Assembly (NCBI GenBank): GCA_958348565.1
Contig: CATVZP010000025.1
Coordinates: 1-25,742 of the forward strand
DNA length: 25,742 bases
DNA from: an uncultured Collinsella sp.
GTDB taxonomy: Bacteria; Actinomycetota; Coriobacteriia; Coriobacteriales; Coriobacteriaceae
Direction of reading: 5' to 3'
Shown: positions 9,201 to 15,830 of the stretch, one piece after another
Layout of the letters: each line of letters opens with the position of its first letter
Numbering within the stretch: the first letter of the stretch is position 1
Position numbers and translations under genes: made by a program
Notes under the pieces: model-generated
Databases searched by the model: none
What the model saw: only the letters and a program-made list of their open reading frames with translations
Told to the model about the DNA's origin: nothing

Positions 9201-9647
9201 GCTATTTGTATACGAATAGGTGCCGTCGGGGTGCGTGGTTCCGTTGAGCATCCACACGGCAATCTGGGTGGCGGCGCGGGCGAGATCGGGCGACAGATTG
9301 TGGCCGCCAAAGGATGTACTGGAGGGGTATCCGTGACAGACGATGGCGGCAAATTCGTCATCGAGCCATGTCCAGCCCTGGTTATATGTGCGCCATGGCC
9401 CTCCCGGCTTGCTGGGGCCGGGGCAGTCTTGATTCATACAGTACGAAATCGATGTGTCCTGTGCCTCGTATTTACCGACACCGAAGGGGCCGCAACTGTC
9501 GCTTATGGTGCGGAAATTAAGGGCGTCACTCCCGTCGACGGCGAATGCGGCCCCCGGGGTCAGAGAGCCGATCAGAAAAAAGAGGAGCAGGAGCAGCGGA
9601 CCTGTTGCGATTGCGCTGTGGACAGAGTGCGTGGGTGCGTTGGACAT
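6216..9647 (-). CDS. Sortase-anchored thioester-domain adhesin with Cna-B/SpaA repeats
   Basis: This is a 1143-residue surface protein. Residues 1-36 are a signal peptide with a long hydrophobic core (GPLLLLLFFLIGSLTPGAAFA). Residues about 40-200 match a Gram-positive thioester domain: Cys70 in SYCMNQ and Gln128 in ATQIAVW are the expected bond-forming pair. About six Cna-B/SpaA-type modules follow (roughly 205-835), each opening with a Lys-Asp type strand such as IAKIDA, IVKCDA, IIKTDA or VSKVDA. Several carry the Glu-containing motif near their end (ETKAPAGY, ESKAPEGY, ETQAPEGY), consistent with intramolecular isopeptide bonds. Residues about 835-1095 form a larger beta-rich domain. The C-terminus is LPATG (1108-1112), a hydrophobic span and a basic tail, a standard sortase signal. 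AAGGAG sits 5 bases before the ATG. The predicted role is covalent attachment to host or neighbour-cell surfaces. No sortase gene is in the window. Confidence 0.92.
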   Translation of the reverse strand: MSNAPTHSVHSAIATGPLLLLLFFLIGSLTPGAAFAVDGSDALNFRTISDSCGPFGVGKYEAQDTSISYCMNQDCPGPSKPGGPWRTYNQGWTWLDDEFAAIVCHGYPSSTSFGGHNLSPDLARAATQIAVWMLNGTTHPDGTYSYTNSKGVARSGRFYENAEAVAAARWLYDSTKSGSIKAAPHRARRYYGPVSGEGRHQDMLYVLPAVSISFQKQSSQADITAGNDTYRLGGATFDIFESAGDARVGTIQMDENGRAQATLLPNTAYYLVETKAPAGYIPRSDRIAFTTQNSGEHVTVNEQPGTITLRIAKIDAATDAGAQVGASLAGAEFTCVSQSTPGWTRTLTTDENGQAILDDVPLGTFTIYESKAPEGYLISNDSWSYTVGAEQLGDTGIVELESRIPNIPIAFDLEISKFKDYGDDDESGLEQPAGGVVFEVISNSSQQVVGTLTTNVYGFASTKDQPEAWFGAGKRPAGVHGAIPYDRAGYTVREVAETVPEGFKQAGEWTITAEQTADGAELQYIVDNHALSTHLQIVKCDAQTGGTVPLAGFTFQLLDSHHEPVSQTCWYPAHSVMNTFTTDATGAVTLPESLHPGTYYVHEASAKEPYLRGEDLEIAIPADRNLTPVAVVSFYDDAATGSIDIIKTDAVDGRTLAGATFDIRADGDIVRTDDSIVALDGETVATVTTDERGQARVDHLSLGCGTATYEVVETQAPEGYLLNPTPHTVKLSYADQQTPVIEVRLDVSNDYTKIDVSKVDACGGQEVTGAELVLCDSNGNEIDSWTSSGKPHRIEHLSPGIYTLRETMSPRTYDLAEEITFEVKATGEVQTIDMKDTPIEIRGGVDKRQEIAQPVVSKLVANGDGKNRAKARANTQGAFSYTIDAKNESSTWVDELTITDDLECAKDGAAKLVAVETPIAVGDLNGLCNVWYRTSPAGTSDTGRQVNATLDDGHHNPWLETEEVAKLLGDDVRLVDYDEWHLWKADIPTDKSVTLDTKEIDLTDDAVITGIRFEYGAVAADFTTRSEADSWTRDDLKAEHDDLDDAKAALNSDARGAVVHMQATSSYTPQTALANSARVDLCRNGGGDKLEAHDEDRVIQRCALPQNLPATGSATVAACITALLTSGTAAIWFARLRSASKKR

Positions 9648-9813
9648 GGCTGCTCCTTATCCCTCGTGCGCCGCACGGGGAGGCCGCGGCGCTTGGGATG
9701 AGGCTACCGCCATGGTTCATGCGGGTAAGTACCGGAAGCTGACCAAAAGCTTGCCCGATTTCTGACAAATCGAGCTCAAATACAACAATCAGATAAAAAC
9801 GCAGGTAGAAATA
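9648..9813 (-). other. Structured leader region of the adhesin gene
   Basis: About 165 bp of non-coding DNA precede the adhesin start. Reading the minus strand, there is an AAGCT/AGCTT hairpin, a GGTA/TACC palindrome, a GGC/GCC mini-stem, and a 7-bp GCGCCGC/GCGGCGC stem (plus-strand 9668-9674 with 9686-9692) ending about 10 bases before the ribosome site. The last stem could affect translation. I do not recognise a riboswitch class and see no convincing promoter hexamers. Confidence 0.35.
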
Positions 9814-9814
9814 A

Positions 9815-9840
9815 ATGAAAAAGGACCCCCACGGGTCCTT
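9815..9840 (-). terminator. Second terminator downstream of the sugar-acid operon
   Basis: On the minus strand, GGACCC pairs with GGGTCC across a short CCAC-type loop (plus 9823-9838, flanking AA/TT pairs extending the stem), followed by a T-run complementary to the A-run at 9818-9822. It lies about 60 bp beyond the first terminator of the operon and insulates the adhesin gene from read-through. Confidence 0.7.
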
Positions 9841-9892
9841 GTCTCCATATATTTATGAACTTATGGAAATAAATTCATATATTAAACAAGAA

Positions 9893-9942
9893 AAAAGATA
9901 TTTGGATCGATGTGAAGACGGTAATCTCACATCGATCCAAAT
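9893..9942 (-). terminator. Strong terminator directly after the DapA-family gene
   Basis: A perfect 16-bp stem (9900-9915 paired with 9927-9942) has an 11-base loop. On the minus strand it is followed by a run of six T (complement of the A-run ending at 9896) shortly after the stem. It begins 7 bp after the stop codon of the aldolase gene, marking the operon end. Confidence 0.9.
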
Positions 9943-9948
9943 ACAAGT

Positions 9949-10827
9949 CTATGACAGGAGCTGTTCGATTGTTGCCTTTTGGTCATCGCTGGCCTGTATG
10001 GCGGGATCAAAGATCGCGGTCGAGATTGGAAGACCCTTTATATTGACCGCTACTTTGATGGCAGAAATAAACAGATCGCAGGCGTCGTAGACGGCCATGA
10101 GCGACGAGATGCGCTTGGCGCACTCGATGGCGGTCGCGAAGTCGCCTGCCTGGTAGGCGCCGTGCAGCCTCACAAAGAGCTCGGGCTCCACGTTGGTGAG
10201 GCCACACAGAACGCCGTTGCCGCCGCTCGCGCGGTTGACCAGGTAGTACTCGTCGAAGCCGGAAAGGACCGAGAACTCGGGGTTGACCTTGCGGACGGCG
10301 CGGATGACCTTGCGCGTGTGACTGATGGTGTCGACCGTGTCCTTGATGCCGCAGATATTCGGATGGGCGGCGGCGAGCCTGGCCACGAGCTCGGGCGACA
10401 GGTCGGTGCCGGTGCGCGCCGGAAAGTTGTATAGCACGACGGGCAGGTTGGTGGTGTCTGCGATGCCACCAAAGTACTTTTCGGCAGCGTCGTCGGTGGG
10501 CCCGAAGTAGTACGGCGAGACCGCCAGAACTGCGTCGGCACCGGCCTTCTGGGCATAGCGCGTGAGTTCGAGGACGTTGTCGTAGGTGGTGTCACCCACG
10601 CCGACGAAGACCTTCATGCGGCCGGCGACCCGCTCGACGGCAAAGTCGATGACCGACTTCTTGTCCTCGAGGCTCACGCTGTAGAACTCGCCGATGCTGC
10701 CAAACAGCAGCACGCCGTTGATGCCCGCGTCGGCCAGGTGGTCCAGGTGCCTGCCCCACAGCTCGTAATCGATTTTTCCATCATCGTCGGTGATGGTGAT
10801 GGAGGGGCAGAAGACTCCCTCAAACAT
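9949..10827 (-). CDS. DapA/NanA-family aldolase (probable 2-keto-3-deoxy sugar-acid aldolase)
   Basis: This is a full-length 292-residue member of the dihydrodipicolinate synthase/N-acetylneuraminate lyase superfamily, a cytoplasmic TIM barrel using a Schiff-base lysine. Diagnostic features are GSIGEF (43-48, the pyruvate-carboxylate binding motif), Tyr133 in VLYNFPARTG and Lys162 in CGIKDT. The family includes lysine-biosynthetic DapA, sialic acid lyase and 2-keto-3-deoxygluconate-type aldolases. Its place as the last gene of an operon with a UxaA-type dehydratase, rather than with lysine genes, makes a catabolic aldolase splitting a 2-keto-3-deoxy acid to pyruvate and an aldehyde most likely. 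Substrate cannot be read from sequence. The gap to the amidohydrolase gene upstream is 57 bp, and a strong terminator follows. Confidence 0.88.
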   Translation of the reverse strand: MFEGVFCPSITITDDDGKIDYELWGRHLDHLADAGINGVLLFGSIGEFYSVSLEDKKSVIDFAVERVAGRMKVFVGVGDTTYDNVLELTRYAQKAGADAVLAVSPYYFGPTDDAAEKYFGGIADTTNLPVVLYNFPARTGTDLSPELVARLAAAHPNICGIKDTVDTISHTRKVIRAVRKVNPEFSVLSGFDEYYLVNRASGGNGVLCGLTNVEPELFVRLHGAYQAGDFATAIECAKRISSLMAVYDACDLFISAIKVAVNIKGLPISTAIFDPAIQASDDQKATIEQLLS

Positions 10828-10884
10828 GTGTCACTCGCTTTCCGGGGTCACGCCCCCACGAATCCCTGCACTGCCGAGAAGGAC

Positions 10885-11796
10885 CTAGAGGTAGTAGGCC
10901 TTGACGGCGTTATCGTAGAAGACACCCTGCTTCTCGGCGTCGGTGAAGACGTCGGAGTCCTCGATGAAGCTATAGAGGTCCTTGTAGTCGAACTTGGTGA
11001 GGACACAGGGGGAGTCGGTGCCCCAGATGATCTTGTCGGCGCCCAGGACGTCCTTCGCCATCGCGATGTACTCGAGCGCGGTGGGATACGGGTAGGCCTC
11101 GGGAGCGACGTTCCAGGGCAGCGCGGAGAGATCGACCCAGACGTTATCGTGGGCGAGATACGGAAGCGCGCACTTGAGGACGTCGCCGTCCTCAAGGGAC
11201 GGGGCGAGCAGGTGGCAGACGACAATGTGCAGGCCGGGGTACTTCTTGGCCAGGCGATATACGGCCTCGGGCTGGCAGCTGGACTGGTTGGGGCTGCCGA
11301 TGTCGAGCACCAGAGTGGCGTCCTCGACCTGGGCGATCCTGTCGATGAGGACCGTCATCTCGGGGCCGTCGACCGCGAAATCGCGGTGGTAGCCGGAAAG
11401 GCCGCCGCCCACAGAGACCTCGAACTTGAAGACGTGGGCGTGCAGATCGTTGATGAAGTGCTCGAGGATCTGCTGGGCGCAGCGGCAGAAGGGGTCGAGC
11501 ATCACCGCGGCTTTGAAGCGGTCAGGGTACTTCTCGGCGCATTCCATGGCGTACTCGTTCTGCAGACCGTACAGGACGCCCTGCAGCAGGATGGCCTTCT
11601 CGACGTCGTTTTCGTCCATGACGTCCATGAAGGTCTCAACGAGGTACTCCTTGTCTCCCTTGCCCTCGGGGATGATACGGAACTCTTCGCCGGTGGCCCA
11701 GCGACAGTTGCCGTTGCCTAGGGGGCGCAGCTCTCCGGCCTTGCCCATGGAGCCGATGTGGTCAAAGACGTGGGCGTGTGCGTCGATCTTCTTCAT
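10885..11796 (-). CDS. Amidohydrolase_2-family metal-dependent hydrolase (possible lactonase)
   Basis: This is a 303-residue predicted TIM-barrel hydrolase. The N-terminal metal motif is DAHAH (His7/His9), a later ligand is His195 in VVCHLLAP, and the C-terminal catalytic Asp261 lies in IWGTDSP. This amidohydrolase_2 group includes lactonases acting on sugar or dicarboxylic lactones and non-oxidative decarboxylases. The usual strand-5 histidine position reads LVLDIGSP with Asp165, which argues for a mononuclear or otherwise atypical site. AAGGAG lies about 6 bases before the ATG. Placed between a PTS EIIC gene and an aldolase gene, a lactone- or amide-opening step ahead of the dehydratase fits best, but this is inference. 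Confidence 0.8.
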   Translation of the reverse strand: MKKIDAHAHVFDHIGSMGKAGELRPLGNGNCRWATGEEFRIIPEGKGDKEYLVETFMDVMDENDVEKAILLQGVLYGLQNEYAMECAEKYPDRFKAAVMLDPFCRCAQQILEHFINDLHAHVFKFEVSVGGGLSGYHRDFAVDGPEMTVLIDRIAQVEDATLVLDIGSPNQSSCQPEAVYRLAKKYPGLHIVVCHLLAPSLEDGDVLKCALPYLAHDNVWVDLSALPWNVAPEAYPYPTALEYIAMAKDVLGADKIIWGTDSPCVLTKFDYKDLYSFIEDSDVFTDAEKQGVFYDNAVKAYYL

Positions 11797-11927
11797 TTTT
11801 TTCTCCTTACGTCAAACAATGTCTAATGGATATATGGTCAGTGACGGATACGCTTTGCTGCCAGGTGGGCACCACTTCCGGTCGAACCCGCAGGCGCGGG
11901 ACATAGAGTGGCCTTGCAATCCGGACG

Positions 11928-13061
11928 CTAGGCGGACTGCTCCTCGGCCTCCATCTCTTCCTCGGTCACGTCGTCGATCGGGACGAAGAGCGTGAACAGG
12001 AAGGCGAGGCCAAAGGCGAGCGCCAGCGAGATGCAGAAGGGAACGAACGCGCGGCTCATGAAGACGGGCAGCGTGGTGAGCGCGGGCAAAGCGAAGGCGG
12101 TGCCGGCGCAACCGAACAGGCCTGCCACGGCGGAGCCAATGCCGCCGGCGACGCATGCGCAGACCATGGGCTTCTTGAGGCGCAGGTTCACGCCGTACAT
12201 CGCGGGCTCGGTGATGCCCAGCAGCGTGGTGAGCGAGGCGGAGATCGCCTGGGAGCGGAACTTCTTGTTCTTAGTCTTGAGGGCGACGGCGAGCGCGGCA
12301 CCGCCCTGGGCGAAGATCGCGCCGCCGAACAGGGCCATGATGGTGTCGAAGCCGTAGACCGCGACGTTGTTCATGGCAATGGGGAACAGGGCCCAGTGCA
12401 GGCCGAGGATGACGAGGAACGGCTGGAACGCGCCGATCAGCGCGCCGGCGACGAGCGGCGAGAGGTTGTAGACGGCCTCGTAGCCCTGCGCGAGCCAACC
12501 GCCCACGATGGTGCCGAGGGGGCCGAAGATGGCCAGGGTGAGCGGGACGATAACGATGATCGTGATAGGCGGCGTGAACAGGCCGCGGAAGGTCTCGGGG
12601 ATGATCTTGTAGCAGGCCTTCTGGACCCAGCTCGCGCAGTAGATGGCAAGAAGGATGGGGATGACGGAGCTGGAGTACGTCGCCTTCGAGAGCTCGAGGC
12701 CAAACAGGTAGACGGGCGCGTCCGCCGCCATGATGGTGGTGATGGACGGATACACCAGGATGCAGCCGAGAAGGACGGCGGTCACCGTGTCAACATCGAA
12801 GCGCTTTGACGAGGTGTAAGCAAGAAACACCGGGATGAAGTAGAACAGCGAGTCGGCCATCGCGTTGAGGATCGCATACGTGGTCGAGTCGTCGGTGACC
12901 ATGCCCGAGACCTGCAGAAGCGTCAGGATGCCCTTGAGGATGCCGACGGAGACGAGCAGGTTGATGATCGGGAGGAAGAACGAAGACAGCAGGTCGATGA
13001 CCGCGTTGACGCCGCGTTGGAACGCGTTGGGCGTCTTTTCTGGGGCTTGCGTGGTTGTCAC
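11928..13061 (-). CDS. PTS EIIC-type permease, glucose/beta-glucoside superfamily, without EIIB or EIIA domains
   Basis: This is a 377-residue polytopic membrane protein with about ten hydrophobic spans. It corresponds to the EIIC domain only: it begins with FFLPIINLLVSVGILKG, contains LHWALFPIAMNNVAVYG and the signature GITEPAMYGVNLRLKKPM, and ends in an acidic tail (DDVTEEEMEAEEQSA) where a full-length transporter would continue into another domain. No EIIB (Cys-containing) domain is fused at the N-terminus, which starts with a short polar segment, and no EIIA or EIIB gene is in the operon. It has a GTG start with an AAGGAG site at 13069-13074 (complement). It presumably imports the operon's substrate, either with partners encoded elsewhere or as a facilitator. 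Confidence 0.88.
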   Translation of the reverse strand: MTTTQAPEKTPNAFQRGVNAVIDLLSSFFLPIINLLVSVGILKGILTLLQVSGMVTDDSTTYAILNAMADSLFYFIPVFLAYTSSKRFDVDTVTAVLLGCILVYPSITTIMAADAPVYLFGLELSKATYSSSVIPILLAIYCASWVQKACYKIIPETFRGLFTPPITIIVIVPLTLAIFGPLGTIVGGWLAQGYEAVYNLSPLVAGALIGAFQPFLVILGLHWALFPIAMNNVAVYGFDTIMALFGGAIFAQGGAALAVALKTKNKKFRSQAISASLTTLLGITEPAMYGVNLRLKKPMVCACVAGGIGSAVAGLFGCAGTAFALPALTTLPVFMSRAFVPFCISLALAFGLAFLFTLFVPIDDVTEEEMEAEEQSA

Positions 13062-13100
13062 GGTTTCTCTCCTTTCTGAAGCGTCCTGTCAGACGCTGGC

Positions 13101-14627
13101 CTACATATAGTTGCAGATGTGCGGAAGGGCGGTCTCGGTATAGCCAAGGGCCTCGGCGCAGACCTTGCGGCCGTTGCAGACGGCGATGATGTCGTCGAGC
13201 ATCCTGTCGCGCATCTCCTCCATGGACTCGGGGCCGTAGATCGTCGGGCTCGCGTCGAGGTCGGTGTTATCCCTCATGGCCTCGTAGGTGCGCTTGTTGG
13301 CAGTCAGGCGATACACGGGCGCGATGGCGTTTCCGGTAGGGGTGCCAAGACCGGTCGAGAAGACCACGAGCTGGCAGCCGCCGGCGATGATGCCGCCCAC
13401 GCTGGAGGGGTCGTTGCCGGGGGTGTCCATCACGACGAGGCCCTCGTGCGGATTGAGCTGCGCCGCGTACGGATAGACGGCGTTGAGGGGGCTGTGGCCT
13501 CCCTTGTGCACGCAGCCGAGAGACTTCTCCTCGAGGGTCGTGAGTCCGCCAGCCATATTTCCAGGGCTGGGGTTGCCCTCTCGCATCTCGGCGCCAAACA
13601 TCTGGACGTACTTCTCGTAGTCGTAGACGATCTTGAGGATGTCGTCCGAAACCTGCTTGTCCTTCGCGCGGCGGGCGAGGATGTGTTCGGCGCCAAAGAG
13701 CTCGGGCGTCTCGCACAGCACGGAGGTGGCACCATGGTTGACGAGCCAGTCGGAGACCTCGCCGATCAGCGGATTGGAGCCAAGGCCGCTCGAGGGGTCG
13801 GAGCCGCCGCAGTTGGTGCCGAAGATGAGCTTGGAGATGTCAGTGGGCTCGCGGACGCACTGGTCCGCCTCGGCGACCATCTTGCGGGCAAGGCGCGTAC
13901 CCTCCTCGATCGCCCTGATGGAGCCGCCGACCTTTTGGATGACCAGGGTCTCGACGGGCTTGTTGGTGCGCTCGCGAATCGCATCGACCACGATGTCGTT
14001 CTGGCAGCCCTCGCAGCCCAAGGAGACGCAAACGACGCCATAGATGTTCGGGTTCGCAGCGTAGCCTGCCAAGGCAGCAATAGTCACCTTCTGGTCGCAG
14101 TCGACCTGCGAACAGCCATTCTGGTTGTGGAAGGAGACGCAGCCCTCAACCGCGTTCGCGATCCTCTCCGTGGTGTCGGAGGCGCAGATGCTCGTGGGAA
14201 GGATCAGGACGTGGTTGCGGATGCCGACACGACCGTCCGGGCGACGGTAGCCCATGAAGGTGCGCGTGCCCTCCGCGGACGAGGAGGTCTTGGAGGCGAC
14301 GGAGTCGGTGTCGGTGACGACGGAGTCCTTCAGGTCGTCGGAGCTGGCGCAGTTGTGCGTATGAACATGCTGTCCGCGCTTGATGTCCGTGGTGGCCACA
14401 CCGATGAACTCGCCATACTTGACGATCTTCTCACCCTTGGGGATGTCCACGAGGGCAATCTTGTGGAACAGCGGGATGTCGTCGGTCACGGTAACGCTCG
14501 CCAGCGTGCCGTCCGGCATGGGATAGCGGGCCTCGGCGCCCGCCTCCAGTTGGTAGGTGGCGACGGCGACGTTGTCCCTCTGATCGATGACAACGGCGTT
14601 TTGGCCTTGGCTTACAGCGTCTGACAT
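13101..14627 (-). CDS. UxaA/GarD-family sugar-acid dehydratase (altronate dehydratase-like, SAF domain fused)
   Basis: This is a 508-residue cytoplasmic enzyme. Residues about 10-95 form an SAF domain ending in GQHVHTHNCAS, typical of the UxaA small-subunit module. Residues 100-122 are a Ser/Asp-rich linker. Residues 123-508 form the large catalytic domain, with GYRRPDGRVGIRNHV, GCEGCQND, FGTNCGGSDPSSGLGSNP, the GAT..LCETPELFGAE block and the C-terminal TGNAIAPVYRLTANKRTYEAM region. Relatives dehydrate altronate, galactarate or related acids to 2-keto-3-deoxy acids with an iron-dependent site; sulfolactate sulfo-lyase SuyAB is another relative, so the substrate is open. It is the first operon gene, with GGGAGG 4 bases before its ATG and a perfect palindrome 21 bp upstream. 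It is 39 bp from the EIIC gene. Confidence 0.87.
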   Translation of the reverse strand: MSDAVSQGQNAVVIDQRDNVAVATYQLEAGAEARYPMPDGTLASVTVTDDIPLFHKIALVDIPKGEKIVKYGEFIGVATTDIKRGQHVHTHNCASSDDLKDSVVTDTDSVASKTSSSAEGTRTFMGYRRPDGRVGIRNHVLILPTSICASDTTERIANAVEGCVSFHNQNGCSQVDCDQKVTIAALAGYAANPNIYGVVCVSLGCEGCQNDIVVDAIRERTNKPVETLVIQKVGGSIRAIEEGTRLARKMVAEADQCVREPTDISKLIFGTNCGGSDPSSGLGSNPLIGEVSDWLVNHGATSVLCETPELFGAEHILARRAKDKQVSDDILKIVYDYEKYVQMFGAEMREGNPSPGNMAGGLTTLEEKSLGCVHKGGHSPLNAVYPYAAQLNPHEGLVVMDTPGNDPSSVGGIIAGGCQLVVFSTGLGTPTGNAIAPVYRLTANKRTYEAMRDNTDLDASPTIYGPESMEEMRDRMLDDIIAVCNGRKVCAEALGYTETALPHICNYM

Positions 14628-14648
14628 GTTTCCTCCCTATGTCCATTT

Positions 14649-14678
14649 GAATAACGTTCGTATTTACGAACGTTATTC
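14649..14678. promoter_or_regulatory. Perfect palindromic operator, probable IclR-family binding site
   Basis: GAATAACGTTCGTA and its exact reverse complement are separated by TT, a 30-bp palindrome 21 bp upstream of the dehydratase start and in the region shared with the divergent IclR gene. An overlapping imperfect palindrome of the same flavour (TTCGTTATACGGAA, about 14676-14689) lies immediately beside it. The position suits repression of the operon. No T-run follows in either direction, so it is not a terminator. Confidence 0.75.
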
Positions 14679-14758
14679 GTTATACGGAACAATATATATG
14701 AAATGCTGAAGATCTCACACGGTCCCGCCGCGAATGGTTTTGGTTGGCCGGTGAACGG

Positions 14759-14785
14759 TTGCTTGAAGGGGCATGCCGCTATACT
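14759..14785 (+). promoter_or_regulatory. Candidate promoter of the IclR-family gene
   Basis: TATACT at 14780-14785 is a good -10 box, 41 bp before the regulator's ATG. TTGCTT at 14759-14764 is a possible -35 but the 15-bp spacer is short, so only the -10 is reasonably supported. The palindrome lies about 80 bp upstream. Confidence 0.4.
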
Positions 14786-14826
14786 TACGGGGAAAGTTTG
14801 GGCGTTAATGAACAAGGAGAGTTGCC

Positions 14827-15582
14827 ATGTCCTCGCGATATAATCCTGCTGGCCACCGCTCTACCTTGCGGGTTCTATCAATCTTTGAGGCCCTTTCGGC
14901 TACAAAGAGCGGACTTACCATGGCGGAGATATGCCGCATTGTCGGCGCTCCAAAAAGCAGTCTCTTCTCGATTTTGCACACCATGGCCGATTCAGATTAC
15001 GTTAGTTATGACGAGACTACCGGTAGGTATTCGATTGGGCTTAAGACGTATCTGCTGGGCAAGGCATTCGATCGTGAGAGTGGGGGATTGTCCTCTTTTG
15101 AGACAGCCATGCGAAAGGTTGTCGCATCGTGCGGAGAGACCTGTCAGCTCGGTGTGCTCGACCACGGTCGTGTCCTCTATATTTCGCGCGTTGATTCCCC
15201 CCAGCACATCCGTCTTTCATCGGAAATCGGTAAGACCCTTCCTGCGCACTGCACGGCGATTGGAAAGGCGATCCTATCTCGATGGGATGAGGAGTCGGTT
15301 CGCTCGCTGCTTCCTTTCCCATTCGAAAAAACGACTGAGCATGCGGTAAAACACATAGATGACCTGATGCGGCAGCTCGAGGAGGTCCGAAGGTGTGGTT
15401 TTGCATATGATCATCAGGAGATGGCAGAAGGGGTTGAGTGCATCGCCGTTCCCATAGAAAAAGGCGGGCGTCTCTATGGTTTAAGCGTTTCGGTCCCTGC
15501 GTATCGTTTTGATACTGAGGTGCAAAACGGGGTAGAACACGCGCTTTCTGATGCAAGGGACCAGTTGGAGCGCGTTTCGTAG
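14827..15582 (+). CDS. IclR-family transcriptional regulator of the divergent sugar-acid operon
   Basis: This is a 251-residue regulator. Residues about 11-72 form the winged helix-turn-helix (LRVLSIFEALSATKSGLTMAEICRIVGAPKSSLFSILHTM, then the wing with TTGRYSIG). Residues about 80-245 form the IclR effector-binding domain, including LHGV-like CQLGVLDHGRVLYISRVDS, LPAHCTAIGKAILS and CGFAYDHQEMAEGVECIAVPI, which are characteristic blocks. The ribosome site AAGGAG is at 14814-14819, 7 bases before ATG. It is divergent from the dehydratase-led operon with about 200 bp between, holding the palindromic site, so it most likely controls that operon in response to a substrate or pathway intermediate. 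No clear terminator follows; the tRNA promoter starts about 60 bp later. Confidence 0.93.
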   Translation: MSSRYNPAGHRSTLRVLSIFEALSATKSGLTMAEICRIVGAPKSSLFSILHTMADSDYVSYDETTGRYSIGLKTYLLGKAFDRESGGLSSFETAMRKVVASCGETCQLGVLDHGRVLYISRVDSPQHIRLSSEIGKTLPAHCTAIGKAILSRWDEESVRSLLPFPFEKTTEHAVKHIDDLMRQLEEVRRCGFAYDHQEMAEGVECIAVPIEKGGRLYGLSVSVPAYRFDTEVQNGVEHALSDARDQLERVS

Positions 15583-15640
15583 GCTTTTGTGCCGCAGTGC
15601 GCGGTGCGCGATTGCATAGTGATAACACGCCGCATTCATA

Positions 15641-15669
15641 TTGCCCCCTTGAAATGCTCGGTATATACT
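15641..15669 (+). promoter_or_regulatory. Promoter of tRNA-Gly
   Basis: TTGCCC at 15641-15646 and TATACT at 15664-15669 have an ideal 17-bp spacer and lie about 33 bp upstream of the mature tRNA 5' end. Confidence 0.65.
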
Positions 15670-15702
15670 ATCCAAGCATTTAATTTATCCCAATGCGCAA
15701 TT

Positions 15703-15777
15703 GCGGGCATCGCCAAGTGGTAAGGCATCAGCTTCCCAAGCTGACACTCGCGGGTTCGAGTCCCGTTGCCCGCTCCA
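15703..15777 (+). tRNA. tRNA-Gly (anticodon CCC)
   Basis: The cloverleaf is complete: the acceptor stem GCGGGCA pairs with TGCCCGC, the D arm lies around CGCCAAGTGGTAAGGC, and the anticodon stem TCAGC/GCTGA encloses loop TTCCCAA giving anticodon CCC. The T arm carries GGTTCGAGTCC, and the discriminator T is followed by an encoded CCA at 15775-15777. A promoter precedes it and a terminator follows. Confidence 0.97.
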
Positions 15778-15787
15778 TTCGAATTTC

Positions 15788-15820
15788 AGGCACGGTAACG
15801 TTTCGTTACCGTGCCTTTTT
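15788..15820 (+). terminator. Rho-independent terminator of tRNA-Gly
   Basis: AGGCACGGTAACG (15788-15800) pairs perfectly with 15804-15816 around a TTT loop, and the T-run extends to 15820. Confidence 0.93.
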
Positions 15821-15830
15821 CAATAAAGTG

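Noticed and set aside
8634..9701. 355-codon frame antisense to the adhesin N-terminus
   Set aside because: The opposite strand encodes a signal peptide, thioester domain and Cna-B motifs; this frame has no coherent domain.
9648..9813. A c-di-GMP (GEMM) riboswitch in the adhesin leader
   Set aside because: Some short pieces (GGGCAAGC, CTTCCGG, ATGGCGGTAGCC) look similar, but the conserved GCAAAGC core and the helix order are not present.
9949..10827. Lysine-biosynthetic DapA assignment
   Set aside because: The catalytic motifs are shared by the whole superfamily, and the operon context is sugar-acid catabolism with no dapB, lysA or related gene nearby.
13119..14624. 501-codon frame antisense to the dehydratase gene
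   Set aside because: It is low in aromatic residues with a repetitive Gly/Val/Asp composition typical of antisense to a GC-rich gene; the minus-strand product has clear family motifs.
14649..14678. Palindrome as a terminator for the IclR or dehydratase transcript
   Set aside because: No T-run follows on either strand and it lies upstream of both genes.
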